Positions 55,232 through 63,947 of a DNA stretch of 64,000 nt are shown one piece after another. Below the pieces are notes generated by a model. It ran no database searches. It was not told the origin of the DNA and saw nothing but the letters and a program-made list of their open reading frames with translations. The stretch comes from Coriobacteriaceae bacterium (GTDB lineage Bacteria > Actinomycetota > Coriobacteriia > Coriobacteriales > Coriobacteriaceae): positions 1 to 64,000 of the forward strand of contig CABIWB010000007.1 in the NCBI GenBank assembly GCA_902362275.1. The letters are read 5' to 3'. A program made the position numbers and the translations under genes. The first letter of the stretch is position 1. The number at the start of each line of letters is the position of its first letter.

Positions 55232-56236
55232 ATGACTGTTACGTTCGAAGGTTACGAGCGCCGCGCTGACAAGATCAACAAGTGCCTCGCCGACAACGGC
55301 ATCGCCTCCCTCGAGGAAGCTCTGCAGATCTGCACCGACAAGGGCTTCAACCCGCGTGAGATCGTCAACAACACCCAGTCCATCGCCTTCCAGAACGCCG
55401 AGTGGGCCTACACCCTCGGTTGCGCTCTCGCTGTCAAGCGTGGCGCCAAGTCCGCTTCTGAGGCTGCCGCCATCATCGGCGAGGGCATCCAGGCCTTCAC
55501 CGTTCCCGGCTCCGTCGCCGAGGACCGCAAGGTCGGTCTGGGCCACGGCAACCTGGGCGCTATGCTGCTCTCCGACGACACCGAGTGCTTCGCCTTCCTG
55601 GCCGGCCACGAGTCCTTCGCTGCCGCCGAGGGCGCTATCGGTCTGGCTCTGAACGCCAACAAGGCCCGCAAGAAGCCGCTGCGCGTTATCCTCAACGGTC
55701 TGGGCAAGGACGCTGCTCAGATCATCGCCCGCATCAACGGCTTCACCTATGTAAAGACCCAGTTCGACTACTACACGGGCGAGCTTAAGGTCGTCGAGAC
55801 CATCCCCTACTCCGATGGTCCCCGCGCTGCCGTTAACTGCTACGGCTCCGACGATGTCCGCGAGGGCGTTGCCATCATGTGGCACGAGAACGTCGACATC
55901 TCGATCACCGGTAACTCCACCAACCCCACGCGCTTCCAGCACCCCGTCGCTGGCACCTACAAGAAGGAGCGCATCGAGGCTGGCAAGAAGTACTTCTCCG
56001 TCGCTTCTGGTGGCGGCACTGGCCGTACCCTGCACCCGGACAACATGGGCGCCGGCCCTGCCTCTTACGGCATGACCGACACCATGGGCCGTATGCACTC
56101 CGACGCCCAGTTCGCCGGTTCTTCCTCTGTGCCTGCGCACGTTGACATGATGGGTCTCATCGGCATGGGCAACAACCCCATGGTCGGTGCCACCGTCGCC
56201 TGCGCTGTCGCCGTCGAGGAGGCCCTCAAGGCCTAA
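55232..56236 (+). CDS. GGGtGRT family protein, function unknown
   Basis: A 334-residue protein named for the motif seen here as VASGGGTGRTLHPDNMG. Other conserved parts are FEGYERRADKINKCLADNGI, GEGIQAFTVPGSVAEDRKVG, GHGNLGAMLLSDDTECFAFL and AHVDMMGLIGMGNNPMVGAT. No signal peptide or membrane segment. The family function is not known; the partnership with the scaffold gene just upstream points to a cluster-dependent enzyme. A ribosome site (AGGGAGG) precedes the ATG. Highly biased codons suggest strong expression. Confidence 0.92.
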   Translation: MTVTFEGYERRADKINKCLADNGIASLEEALQICTDKGFNPREIVNNTQSIAFQNAEWAYTLGCALAVKRGAKSASEAAAIIGEGIQAFTVPGSVAEDRKVGLGHGNLGAMLLSDDTECFAFLAGHESFAAAEGAIGLALNANKARKKPLRVILNGLGKDAAQIIARINGFTYVKTQFDYYTGELKVVETIPYSDGPRAAVNCYGSDDVREGVAIMWHENVDISITGNSTNPTRFQHPVAGTYKKERIEAGKKYFSVASGGGTGRTLHPDNMGAGPASYGMTDTMGRMHSDAQFAGSSSVPAHVDMMGLIGMGNNPMVGATVACAVAVEEALKA

Positions 56237-56271
56237 TCGCGCCCGCGCGATGCTCATATAGTTGAGCTTTG

Positions 56272-56304
56272 GAGCCGCTACCTTTCGAGGTGGCGGCTCT
56301 TTTT
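56272..56304 (+). terminator. rho-independent terminator of the scaffold-GGGtGRT operon
   Basis: GAGCCGCTACC / GGTGGCGGCTC with a 6-nt loop and TTTTT, 35 bp after the stop. Confidence 0.92.
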
Positions 56305-56492
56305 GTTTACACTGACGCAGGGTAGCTAATGCCGATATGTCAGTTGCGGCGAAATACGAGATGTGATGAGATGGAGCGTCAGAGCGTCCATGACGCCCAC
56401 CTGCCATATGTGCCCTTTACCGATTTGCCGAGTCTTTGCGACCCCATTGCCGATCACCTGTGCGACAATGCGCCGGACGAGAAAGGAATCCG

Positions 56493-58019
56493 ATGGAATC
56501 GACTGATGTACTGATAATTGGATCTGGCATTGCGGGCCTTTGCGCCGCCATCGAAGCGGCATGTACAGGTGCAGCCGTCACTGTGGCAAGCGCCGGCAAG
56601 ACCATGAGTGGATCGAGCTTCTTCCCGGGTACCTGGGGCCTCGGCCTCATCGGTCCCGTCGACGAAGACGACGAACATGACCTCATCGGCACCATCCAGA
56701 CCGTCGGAGGCGGTGTCGCCGACCCCGAGCTTGTCCAGACGTTTGTCCACGGCATTCCCCAGGCAATTGAATGGCTCGAGCAAGACCTGGGCGTTGAGCT
56801 CAAGCGTCCGCAAAACGCTGAGAGCGCCCAGCAAAAGCAGTTTATCCCCTGCTTCGACCACAAGACGCGCATGTGGCGCGGCCTCACCCGCAAGCCCCTT
56901 GAGGACGCTCTGACGACCCGGATCGAGTCGCTCGGCATTCGCCTGCTCCCCCGCCATGAGCTTATCGACCTTGTTGAGGATACGAACGGCAGAATAACCG
57001 GAACCATGCTCTACGACCTTATCGAAAATCGAATCGTGCCCTTTGCTGCCAAGGCCACGATCATCTCAGCCGGTGGCACAGGCGGTCTGTTCGAGCGCAG
57101 CCTCACTTCCGCCGACGTGCTCAGCTCCTCGCAGGCCATCGCACTGGCGCACGGTGCATCGCTGACTAATATAGAGTTTATGCAGATGATGCCGGGCTTC
57201 ATCGAGCCCAAGCGCAACCTGGTCTTCAACGAGAAAACCTGGCGCTACGTACATGTAGACCAGCCGGTAGATATTGCCGACGACAAGCTGGACGACCTGC
57301 TCGAGCAGCGCTCTGGATATGGTCCCTTCACGTCACGCTTGGCCTCCCGCGCTATCGATCTCGTCATCGATCAGGCAGGTGTCGAAGGCCTGGCACTCCA
57401 CTACGACTTCCCCCGCGAGGATGTCCCAGAGTTTGTGCAGACCTTTGCCACCTGGCTGCAAGACGAGCACGGCATCGCCCCGACTGACGAGATGCGCGTT
57501 GCGATGTATGCCCACGCCGCTAACGGCGGCATCAAGATCGATAAGACTGCGCACACGGGCGTTGAGGGCCTCTACGCTTGCGGCGAGGCGACAGGCGGCA
57601 TGCACGGCGCCGACCGCATCGGTGGCTTGTCAAGCGCCAACGGCATCGTGTTCGGGCGCATCGCAGGCGCATCGGCAGCCCTTGCAGCGCAGAATGCACC
57701 TGAGATGGCCCCGAAGACGGATATCGACCTCCCCCAGCATGGCATTGCCACAACAGATGCCGAACGCCTGACACACAGCCTTAAGCACACGATGAGCACC
57801 TATTGCATGATCAACCGCACCGAGACGGGCCTATCCGAGGCACTACACGAGCTTGAGGGCTTGAAGACAGAGGCAACGACCTTGAGCACACAGAAAGCCC
57901 AGGACAGCGAAGTCGCAGCCCTCGCCCGCCTGCAATCGCAGATTCAACTAGCACAGGAAATGGTCAAAGCCATGCGTAAGCGAACCGAAAGTCTCGGATC
58001 GCACTATCGAACGGACTAA
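56493..58019 (+). CDS. FAD-dependent oxidoreductase of the fumarate reductase / L-aspartate oxidase / GlpB-like class
   Basis: A 508-residue flavoprotein: DVLIIGSGIAGLCAAIEAAC (dinucleotide fold) at the N-terminus, ISAGGTGGLFERS, and GLYACGEATGGMHGADRIGG near residue 365, the usual flavin-contacting end of this family. It lacks a signal peptide and a heme domain, so it is soluble. Alone, without sdhB or glpA/C nearby, the substrate cannot be fixed; L-aspartate oxidase-like or fumarate-reductase-like activity is possible. The ATG at 56493 has AAAGGA 6 nt upstream. Confidence 0.82.
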   Translation: MESTDVLIIGSGIAGLCAAIEAACTGAAVTVASAGKTMSGSSFFPGTWGLGLIGPVDEDDEHDLIGTIQTVGGGVADPELVQTFVHGIPQAIEWLEQDLGVELKRPQNAESAQQKQFIPCFDHKTRMWRGLTRKPLEDALTTRIESLGIRLLPRHELIDLVEDTNGRITGTMLYDLIENRIVPFAAKATIISAGGTGGLFERSLTSADVLSSSQAIALAHGASLTNIEFMQMMPGFIEPKRNLVFNEKTWRYVHVDQPVDIADDKLDDLLEQRSGYGPFTSRLASRAIDLVIDQAGVEGLALHYDFPREDVPEFVQTFATWLQDEHGIAPTDEMRVAMYAHAANGGIKIDKTAHTGVEGLYACGEATGGMHGADRIGGLSSANGIVFGRIAGASAALAAQNAPEMAPKTDIDLPQHGIATTDAERLTHSLKHTMSTYCMINRTETGLSEALHELEGLKTEATTLSTQKAQDSEVAALARLQSQIQLAQEMVKAMRKRTESLGSHYRTD

Positions 58020-58180
58020 ACTGGACACCCATCTAAAGCAGAACACAACTAATCGATATCTATGGGCCCCATGAGCTCGAGGTGGCACGGGGCCTATTCG
58101 TGTCCGCACGGCAGCGTATCCTTATTCTGAATACAGAGCGGGCAAAGCCCGCACAGACAATAGACCAGCGAGGAGGAGAT

Positions 58181-59041
58181 ATGGACAGTAGTGATATCGA
58201 GAAGTGGCGTGTCAAACTTGATAGCTACGCCAATGTGGAAGACGGCGTTGAGTATTGGCTCGCACGCGATTTAATGGAACCCATGGGGTACACTCGATGG
58301 GAGAACTTCGCCGAAGTTGTTAAGAGGGCAAAAGTCTCGTGCGAAACAAACAAAACTCCAGTTGATTACCATTTTCGTGATACCACGAAAATGGTAACTG
58401 CCGGTGTCGCCGCTCGCGCGGTTAAAGACTACAAACTTACGCGCTATGCATGCTATTTAATCGCACAGAACGGAGATTCAAACAAGCCAGAGATCGCGCT
58501 CGCCCAGGCATACTTTGCCGTGCAGACGCGCCGCCAAGAGCTCATAGAGCAGCGCTTCGCAGAGATTCAGCGCTTGCAGGCGCGCCACTCGCTATCCGAT
58601 TCAGAGAAACAGCTCTCGGGTATTGCATTCAAACGCGGCGTGGACTCCAAAGGATTCGCGATCATCAAGTCGAAGGGCGATGAGGCGTTATTCGGCGGCA
58701 GAAGCACGGCGGAAATGAAGCAGCAGCTCGGCGTACCCAAGAGCGCGGCATTGGCGGACAGGTTAGCCGATGTCCTCATCAAAGCAAAGGACCTTACGAA
58801 CTCGATGACGGCCTTCAACGCCGAGGAACACGACCTGTACGGCCTGGACCAGATCAAGCAAGAGCACGTCGAGAACAACACAAGCGTGCGTGGCAGCCTC
58901 ATCGACCGCGGAATTGTCCCCGAGAACCTACCGCCTGCCGAGGATACAAAAAAGCTCGAGCGTCACGTGAAGGCAGACGAGAAGAAACTCAAGGAGGGTA
59001 CTGACGGTTTTACCGATCCCCAGGGTAGGCTCGATCTGTGA
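58181..59041 (+). CDS. dinD: DNA damage-inducible protein D (DinD)
   Basis: A 286-residue DinD: VEYWLARDLMEPMGYTRWEN (Bro-N-like), FRDTTKMVTAGVAARAVKDY, LTRYACYLIAQNGDSNKPEI, and a C-terminal part HDLYGLDQIKQEHVENNTSV with RGSLIDRGIVPENLPPAED. In E. coli DinD limits RecA activity and is SOS-induced; I saw no clear LexA box here. The ATG at 58181 follows AGGAGGAG by 4-5 nt. It is AT-richer than its neighbours and borders tRNA genes and tRNA-derived repeats, suggesting a horizontally gained gene. Confidence 0.9.
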   Translation: MDSSDIEKWRVKLDSYANVEDGVEYWLARDLMEPMGYTRWENFAEVVKRAKVSCETNKTPVDYHFRDTTKMVTAGVAARAVKDYKLTRYACYLIAQNGDSNKPEIALAQAYFAVQTRRQELIEQRFAEIQRLQARHSLSDSEKQLSGIAFKRGVDSKGFAIIKSKGDEALFGGRSTAEMKQQLGVPKSAALADRLADVLIKAKDLTNSMTAFNAEEHDLYGLDQIKQEHVENNTSVRGSLIDRGIVPENLPPAEDTKKLERHVKADEKKLKEGTDGFTDPQGRLDL

Positions 59042-59051
59042 AAGCGGCAGT

Positions 59052-59322
59052 GCCCTTTCGGGTTCGACCCCATGCGAGGTCAACAAAAACGCGACCAACC
59101 TAAGCTAGTCGCTTTAACAATCTTTGGGTGGGCCGTCAGGGGGTCAGCCTGTTTTGCAGGCGGCCACTGCGGCGGTTGGCGTCTTGCGCGCTACGCTGGT
59201 AAACGCTTATGCGTTTCCTCAGCTCCGCGCCCTTTCGGGTTCGACCCCATGCGAGGTCAACAAAAAAGACGACCAACCGAAGTTGACCGTCTTAACTTGT
59301 TTTGGTGGGCCGTCAGGGGGTC
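59052..59322. repeat. direct repeat (177-bp offset) carrying a tRNA-Lys 3' fragment and terminator
   Basis: 59052-59145 is repeated at 59229-59322: the same CCCTTTCGGGTTCGACCCCA start, a terminator-like hairpin in each, then TGGGCCGTCAGGGGGTC, the 3' end of tRNA-Lys. In the first copy the tRNA stops there (next bases AGCCTG), in the second it continues as the full gene. Confidence 0.8.
59262..59292 (-). terminator. terminator of the tRNA cluster
   Basis: On the minus strand AGACGGTCAAC-TTCG-GTTGGTCGTCT followed by TTTTTG, just after tRNA-Lys; a diverged copy lies at about 59086-59112. Confidence 0.8.
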
Positions 59323-59378
59323 GAACCCTGGACCTTGGGATTAAGAGTCCCCTGCTCTACCAACTGAGCTAACGACCC
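59303..59378 (-). tRNA. tRNA-Lys (CTT)
   Basis: Minus strand: GGGTCGTTAGCTCAGTTGG, anticodon loop CTCTTAA (anticodon CTT), TTCGACC T-loop, acceptor ACGGCCC, discriminator A and encoded CCA. All four stems pair. Confidence 0.97.
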
Positions 59379-59421
59379 AAAGCTAAAGTCCGTTGTGGCG
59401 GACTTTAGAGGAGATATCGTG

Positions 59422-59497
59422 TGGTGGGCCGTCAGGGGGTCGAACCCTGGACCTTGGGATTAAGAGTCCCCTGCTCTACCAACTGAGCTAACGACCC
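59422..59497 (-). tRNA. tRNA-Lys (CTT), second copy
   Basis: Identical by eye to the copy at 59303-59378, with CCA encoded. It lies 43 bp upstream of that copy in the same transcript. Confidence 0.97.
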
Positions 59498-59519
59498 GAT
59501 ATCAACACGAAGCAAGAAC

Positions 59520-59597
59520 TGGGGTGGGTAAAGGGACTCGAACCCTCGACCTACGGGACCACAACCCGTCGCTCTAGCCAACTGAGCTACACCCACC
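59520..59597 (-). tRNA. tRNA-His (GTG)
   Basis: Minus strand: acceptor GTGGGTG preceded by the extra G(-1) that marks tRNA-His and pairs with discriminator C73; anticodon loop TTGTGGT (GTG); CCA encoded. It is the first gene of the three-tRNA cluster. Confidence 0.97.
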
Positions 59598-59762
59598 ATG
59601 TCCTGTGCGCTTCGCGCTCGACTATTATTGCAAGGAACGCCACACGATGCAAGCCCCATTTTTCAAGAATTTTGAAAAGAGTTTTTCGGATCCATTTCGA
59701 GCATTTCCCACCGGTTTCATAGGAGTAAACTTGCCCCACTGCAAATGCTCGAAAGGAACGGC

Positions 59763-60944
59763 ATGAAAGAACTCTCCAACCGCACGGCAACGTTTACCGA
59801 TTCCGTCATCCGCCGCATGACGCGCATCTCCAATAAGTATGGCGCCGTCAACCTGTCGCAGGGCTTCCCCGACTTCGATCCCCCGGCGCAGCTGCTCAAC
59901 AGCCTGAGCGCCATCGCCAGCGACCCCAAGCCGCTCTATCACCAGTACTCCATCACCTGGGGCTCCCAGGCCATGCGTGAGTCGCTTGCCGCCAAGCAGG
60001 AGCATTTTATGGGCATGCCGGTGAACCCCAACGAGAATATCGTAGTCACTTGCGGCTCCACCGAGGCCATGATGGCCGCCATGATGACGGTCACAAACCC
60101 CGGCGACAAGGTCGTCGTCTTCTCGCCATTCTACGAGAACTACGGCGCCGACACGATCCTCTCGGGTGCCGAGCCCATCTACGTGCCGCTTAACCCACCT
60201 GCGTTCGACTTTGACCGCGAGACTCTCGAGGCGGCCTTCCGCGACAACGATCCCAAGGCCATCGTCCTGTGCAACCCTTCCAACCCCTGCGGCAAGGTCT
60301 TTACGCGCGAGGAGCTCACCTTTATCGCCGACCTCTGCAAAAAGTACGACGCCTACTGCATTACCGACGAGGTATACGAGCACATCGTCTACGCGCCCCA
60401 CGAGCACGTCTATATGGCCACGCTGCCCGGCATGTTCGATCGAACCATCAGCTGCAGTTCGCTGTCTAAGACGTACTCCATCACCGGCTGGCGTCTGGGC
60501 TACACTATCGCCCCTGCCGAAATCACCGAGCGCATCAAGAAGGTCCACGACTTCCTCACCGTGGGTGCCGCCGCTCCCCTGCAGGAAGCCGTTGTCACCG
60601 CCCTCAATTTCGACGGCAGCTATTACGATGAGGTCCTTGACCTCTATACCGCCAAACGCGACCTGTTCTGCCAAGGGCTCGATAGTATCGGACTTAAGCA
60701 CAACGTACCGCAGGGCGCCTACTACGTGATGATGGATATCTCTGAGTTTGGCTACGACAGCGACCTCGAGTTCTGCGAGGACCTGGCCTCAAAGGTGGGC
60801 GTGGGCGCAGTGCCCGGCTCGAGCTTCTTCCGCGAGCCCGTCAACCATCTGATTCGTTTCCACTTTGCCAAGCGAGACGAGACGCTTAACGCGGCACTGG
60901 AGAACCTCAAGTCTCTACGTGATAAAATTAAGCCGCGCGGGTAA
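59763..60944 (+). CDS. class I/II PLP aminotransferase
   Basis: A 393-residue fold-type I aminotransferase: NLSQGFPDFDPP, VVTCGSTEAMMAAMM, LCNPSNPCGKVFTREEL, YCITDEVYEHIVY, the PLP lysine in SCSSLSKTYSITGWRLGY, and LIRFHFAKRDE with the substrate-carboxylate Arg. It resembles methionine/kynurenine-type (YbdL-like) aminotransferases; the amino acid cannot be fixed. The ATG at 59763 has GAAAGGA 6 nt upstream; an upstream in-frame ATG at 59745 is less well placed. Confidence 0.92.
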   Translation: MKELSNRTATFTDSVIRRMTRISNKYGAVNLSQGFPDFDPPAQLLNSLSAIASDPKPLYHQYSITWGSQAMRESLAAKQEHFMGMPVNPNENIVVTCGSTEAMMAAMMTVTNPGDKVVVFSPFYENYGADTILSGAEPIYVPLNPPAFDFDRETLEAAFRDNDPKAIVLCNPSNPCGKVFTREELTFIADLCKKYDAYCITDEVYEHIVYAPHEHVYMATLPGMFDRTISCSSLSKTYSITGWRLGYTIAPAEITERIKKVHDFLTVGAAAPLQEAVVTALNFDGSYYDEVLDLYTAKRDLFCQGLDSIGLKHNVPQGAYYVMMDISEFGYDSDLEFCEDLASKVGVGAVPGSSFFREPVNHLIRFHFAKRDETLNAALENLKSLRDKIKPRG

Positions 60945-60969
60945 GGACGGCCTGGCAGCTAAAGTAGCC

Positions 60970-61010
60970 AAAGAAGCCTCGCACCGCCCGCCGCGTTGCG
61001 AGGCTTCTTT
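60970..61010 (+). terminator. rho-independent terminator
   Basis: AAAGAAGCCTCGCA / TTGCGAGGCTTCTTT with a GC-rich loop, 26 bp after the aminotransferase stop; may act both ways. Confidence 0.9.
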
Positions 61011-61085
61011 CTATAGCGCTTTCTTAAATGGTTTAGAGCTCTATACTTTAGTCACGGAGCAACTCGTCCCAGAGAGAGGAATACT

Positions 61086-61976
61086 ATGGCAGAACAGCAG
61101 CTTATCGGAGCGCTCGAGGCGGGTGGCACCAAGATGGTCTGCGCCACGGGCTATGCAGACGGCACGGTCCTGGAGCGTGAGCAGATCGCGACCACGACCC
61201 CGCAGGAGACCGTTGAGGCCGTCAATGCATGGTTTGCCGACAAGGGCATCACCGCGCTGGGCATCGGCGCCTTTGGCCCCACCGCAGTCAACCCCGCGTC
61301 GCCCCAATACGGCAAGATCCTGGAGACGCCCAAAACGGCATGGCGCTACTTTGATCTGCTGGGCACCATCCAAAACGAGCTCAATATTCCCTGTGGCTAC
61401 GACACCGACGTCAACGTTGCCTGCTTGGGCGAGGTCACCTTTGGTTGCGCCCAGGGCCTCACCGACGTGGTCTACCTGACCATCGGCACCGGCGTGGGCG
61501 CCGGCGTGCTCTCGGGCGGTAAGCTCGTGCACGGCATGATGCATCCCGAGGCCGGCCACATCCTGGTCACGCGCGACCCGCGCGACACCATCGGCGAGCA
61601 TAGCGCCTGCCCCTTCCATGACAACTGCCTCGAGGGCCTCATCGCCGGCCCTGGCGTTAAAAAGCGCTGGGATGGCAAGAGCGCCGGAGACATGGCCGAT
61701 GACCCGGAGGCCATGGACCTGCTCGCAGGCTATCTGGCACAGGCGCTCATGACCTACACGCTGTGCTACGCACCGCAAAAGATCATCATCGGCGGCGGCG
61801 TGGCCGACCACACCCCCATCGTGCCGCTCGCACGCAAAAAGTGCGCCGAGATGCTCAACGGCTATATCGTCACGCCCGAGGTCAACGACATCGATTCCTA
61901 TATTGTCAACAACAGCCTCGAGGGCAAGCAGGGCATTATGGGCTGCCTGGCCCTGGGCGCACAGGCGCTTCAGTAG
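61086..61976 (+). CDS. ROK family sugar kinase (fructokinase-like)
   Basis: A 296-residue ROK kinase: GALEAGGTKMVCATG (phosphate 1), GAFGPTAVNP, YDTDVNVACLGE with the catalytic Asp, YLTIGTGVGAGVLSGG, and the zinc site PEAGHILV with HSACPFHDNCLEGL. This variant of the ROK zinc motif is typical of bacterial fructokinases (ScrK/YdhR type), so fructose or a related hexose is the likely substrate. AGAGAGGA lies just before the ATG. It stands alone between terminators. Confidence 0.9.
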   Translation: MAEQQLIGALEAGGTKMVCATGYADGTVLEREQIATTTPQETVEAVNAWFADKGITALGIGAFGPTAVNPASPQYGKILETPKTAWRYFDLLGTIQNELNIPCGYDTDVNVACLGEVTFGCAQGLTDVVYLTIGTGVGAGVLSGGKLVHGMMHPEAGHILVTRDPRDTIGEHSACPFHDNCLEGLIAGPGVKKRWDGKSAGDMADDPEAMDLLAGYLAQALMTYTLCYAPQKIIIGGGVADHTPIVPLARKKCAEMLNGYIVTPEVNDIDSYIVNNSLEGKQGIMGCLALGAQALQ

Positions 61977-62059
61977 CAGACGCACCCACAGGGCGTGACG
62001 CGCCCGGCAAATCCGACCTACGGAACGACGCCACCACGCCTCATATAAGCCCTCAAATA

Positions 62060-62104
62060 AAAAGGCCGCCTAGGACCAAACAATACGTCCTAGGCGGCTT
62101 TTTT
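62060..62104. terminator. bidirectional terminator between the ROK kinase and vanZ
   Basis: GCCGCCTAGGAC (62065-62076) / GTCCTAGGCGGC (62087-62098), flanked by A-run and T-run. It serves both convergent genes and overlaps the vanZ stop codon. Confidence 0.93.
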
Positions 62105-62539
62105 GGCGCACATCAGCGACCGTAAGATATATCGGAGCACAACGCCCGTTGCCGCTCCACAGCAGTCGATCATCACATCGGTGATCATGCCGGCGCGTCC
62201 CGGCACAAAGAGCTGAATCGTCTCGTCGATCGAAGGAATCAGCAGCAGGAACACCGCCGTGGGCAGCAACACGTCAAAGGTGCGCCGGCCCTCAAAATCA
62301 AAGGCGTGCGTTGCCAGGATGCCGAGCACCATATACTCGGTAAAATGCGCGCACTTGCGAACAACAAAGTTGGTCACCCATTCATATGGAAGTCCCACGC
62401 CGTGCAGGAAACCGCGGATAGCTTCCATGACCGTTAGGCTCAGCGAGCCCGATCCCGAGCCGGGAACCAGCGAATTGCCCCAGATCAAGAGCGCCATCAG
62501 GCAGGTCACGACCGCCCATTTTCGATTGATCTTAACCAT
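62090..62539 (-). CDS. VanZ family membrane protein
   Basis: A 149-residue protein with four hydrophobic segments and the VanZ motifs RKCAHFTEYMVLGIL, SIDETIQLFVPGRAGMITDV and MIDCCGAATGVVL. VanZ proteins give low-level teicoplanin resistance in some Gram-positives; the normal role is unclear. It starts 8 bp after the stop of the next gene and is probably co-transcribed with it. Confidence 0.9.
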   Translation of the reverse strand: MVKINRKWAVVTCLMALLIWGNSLVPGSGSGSLSLTVMEAIRGFLHGVGLPYEWVTNFVVRKCAHFTEYMVLGILATHAFDFEGRRTFDVLLPTAVFLLLIPSIDETIQLFVPGRAGMITDVMIDCCGAATGVVLRYILRSLMCAKKAA

Positions 62540-62546
62540 GCAAAAG

Positions 62547-63947
62547 TTATGCCTCCGCGCGGAGCGGCGCGAAGCTGGCGGTACCGCCCTCGATAACGCT
62601 CAGATAGGCACGGCCCGTACGCTTGGCGGTAGAGGACTGCAGGCGCTCGATCTCTTCCTCGAGGATCTGATTGACGCGCTCGTGACGACGATTTTCCATA
62701 ATGCCGGCGGCAATAGCCTCGGCCCGCTCGATGCTCTCGCGTGAGATACGGGCAGTATCCTCGGGGAACACAGCGCTGTGACGGCCGACATAGGCGGGGG
62801 CAGCAGGCTGAGGGGCAGCGACGGGAGCGGGGGCTGCAACAGGAGCGGGCTCGTCAATCTCATCCAGAATCGCGGTGGCGGCGGCCCACATGTCCTCGTG
62901 GCCCGAGTAATCGGCCATGGGGACATCATCCTCAAGCGAGGCGTCCGGAAGGTCGCCGGTGTCGATGCGATCTTGGGCATCAATCGATGCAGTGATGGCT
63001 GCTGGCTCATCGAGGTCATCGAGATCGATGCCCGCGGCACCGGAGATGATAGGCATGCTGGCGAGGTTTGCATTGTACGGCGCAGCCTCAGCCGCCTGCT
63101 GCTGGGCAGGAGCGCCCCACAGCGAGCTTTCGGCGGCACGGCGGGCGGCAACGGCCTCCTCGTCCGCAGTCATGGCTTCATCAACGTACGAATTGTCGGC
63201 AGAAGCGTTCGCGTCCGCCGAGGTAGCGTTGTAGGCGTTATTGGCTGCCGCGTTGGCAACGAGTGCCACGAAAGCCGCCGTGCTGCCCGCAGGGGCGGCC
63301 TGGGAGCCCGACACGGCGCGTGCCGCGGCGGCGATGTCGTCGCGATTGAAGGAGCCGGTCTGCCCGCCGTTGGTGAGCTCGTCGATGGCGACTTGATAGA
63401 CGTCGCGCGAGTGTGCAGGGTCGCAGCTCACCGGCGAATCGTCGTCGAGCATACTGTCGATCATGGACCAAGCCTCGGCCTCGTCCATAGCATCTGCGGC
63501 TCGAGCGATGGTAGGAACACCATCATCGGCATGACGGCGCTGGAACGCACCGGTCAGGCCGGAAAGGAATGCCGAGGTAGACTGCTCCGACTGAGTCTGA
63601 GAAGCAGAAGCCGCAGTGTAAGGAGTAGAATCCTGCTGATGAGCTGGAATCGAGGCGGTCTTGAACTCGCTTTGATGCTGATTGAGATTGGCGGCACCGC
63701 CCATAGCATCGGGCTGGAACAGACGCTCTTCACGCTGCGCACGGTACTCGGAGATACCCAGCGAGGCGGCATAGATACCCACGCCCGCCACCGCGCCCAC
63801 GGCGAAGGGAACCGCACCCGCCACGACCGTCTCGTTCACCGACGAAAACGGCAGCGTCGCGGCATACATAACCACGGGAGCGGCAAGGCCGATCCCGCAC
63901 GAAAGTCCGGCAAGGACTGCTCGTTGTGTTGCATCAGAAGAAGCCAT
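62547..63947 (-). CDS. Coriobacteria-type membrane protein of unknown function
   Basis: A 466-residue protein. Two hydrophobic segments near the N-terminus (LAGLSCGIGLAAPVVMYAAT; AVPFAVGAVAGVGIYAASLG) are followed by a long Ala/Asp/Glu/Gln-rich, mostly disordered cytoplasmic or outer region, and a conserved C-terminus (ENRRHERVNQILEEEIERLQ, then TGRAYLSVIEGGTASFAPL). I do not recognise a domain. The ATG at 63945-63947 has GGGGAG 6 nt upstream. It precedes vanZ; no gene is visible between 63948 and the window end. Confidence 0.75.
   Translation of the reverse strand: MASSDATQRAVLAGLSCGIGLAAPVVMYAATLPFSSVNETVVAGAVPFAVGAVAGVGIYAASLGISEYRAQREERLFQPDAMGGAANLNQHQSEFKTASIPAHQQDSTPYTAASASQTQSEQSTSAFLSGLTGAFQRRHADDGVPTIARAADAMDEAEAWSMIDSMLDDDSPVSCDPAHSRDVYQVAIDELTNGGQTGSFNRDDIAAAARAVSGSQAAPAGSTAAFVALVANAAANNAYNATSADANASADNSYVDEAMTADEEAVAARRAAESSLWGAPAQQQAAEAAPYNANLASMPIISGAAGIDLDDLDEPAAITASIDAQDRIDTGDLPDASLEDDVPMADYSGHEDMWAAATAILDEIDEPAPVAAPAPVAAPQPAAPAYVGRHSAVFPEDTARISRESIERAEAIAAGIMENRRHERVNQILEEEIERLQSSTAKRTGRAYLSVIEGGTASFAPLRAEA

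Noticed and set aside
58020..58180. LexA box before dinD
   Set aside because: No CGAAC-N4-GTTCG type or similar palindrome was found; a GTAT/ATAC dyad is too short to call.
59129..59145. A third tRNA-Lys gene
   Set aside because: Only about 17 bases of the 3' end match; the rest of the tRNA is missing.
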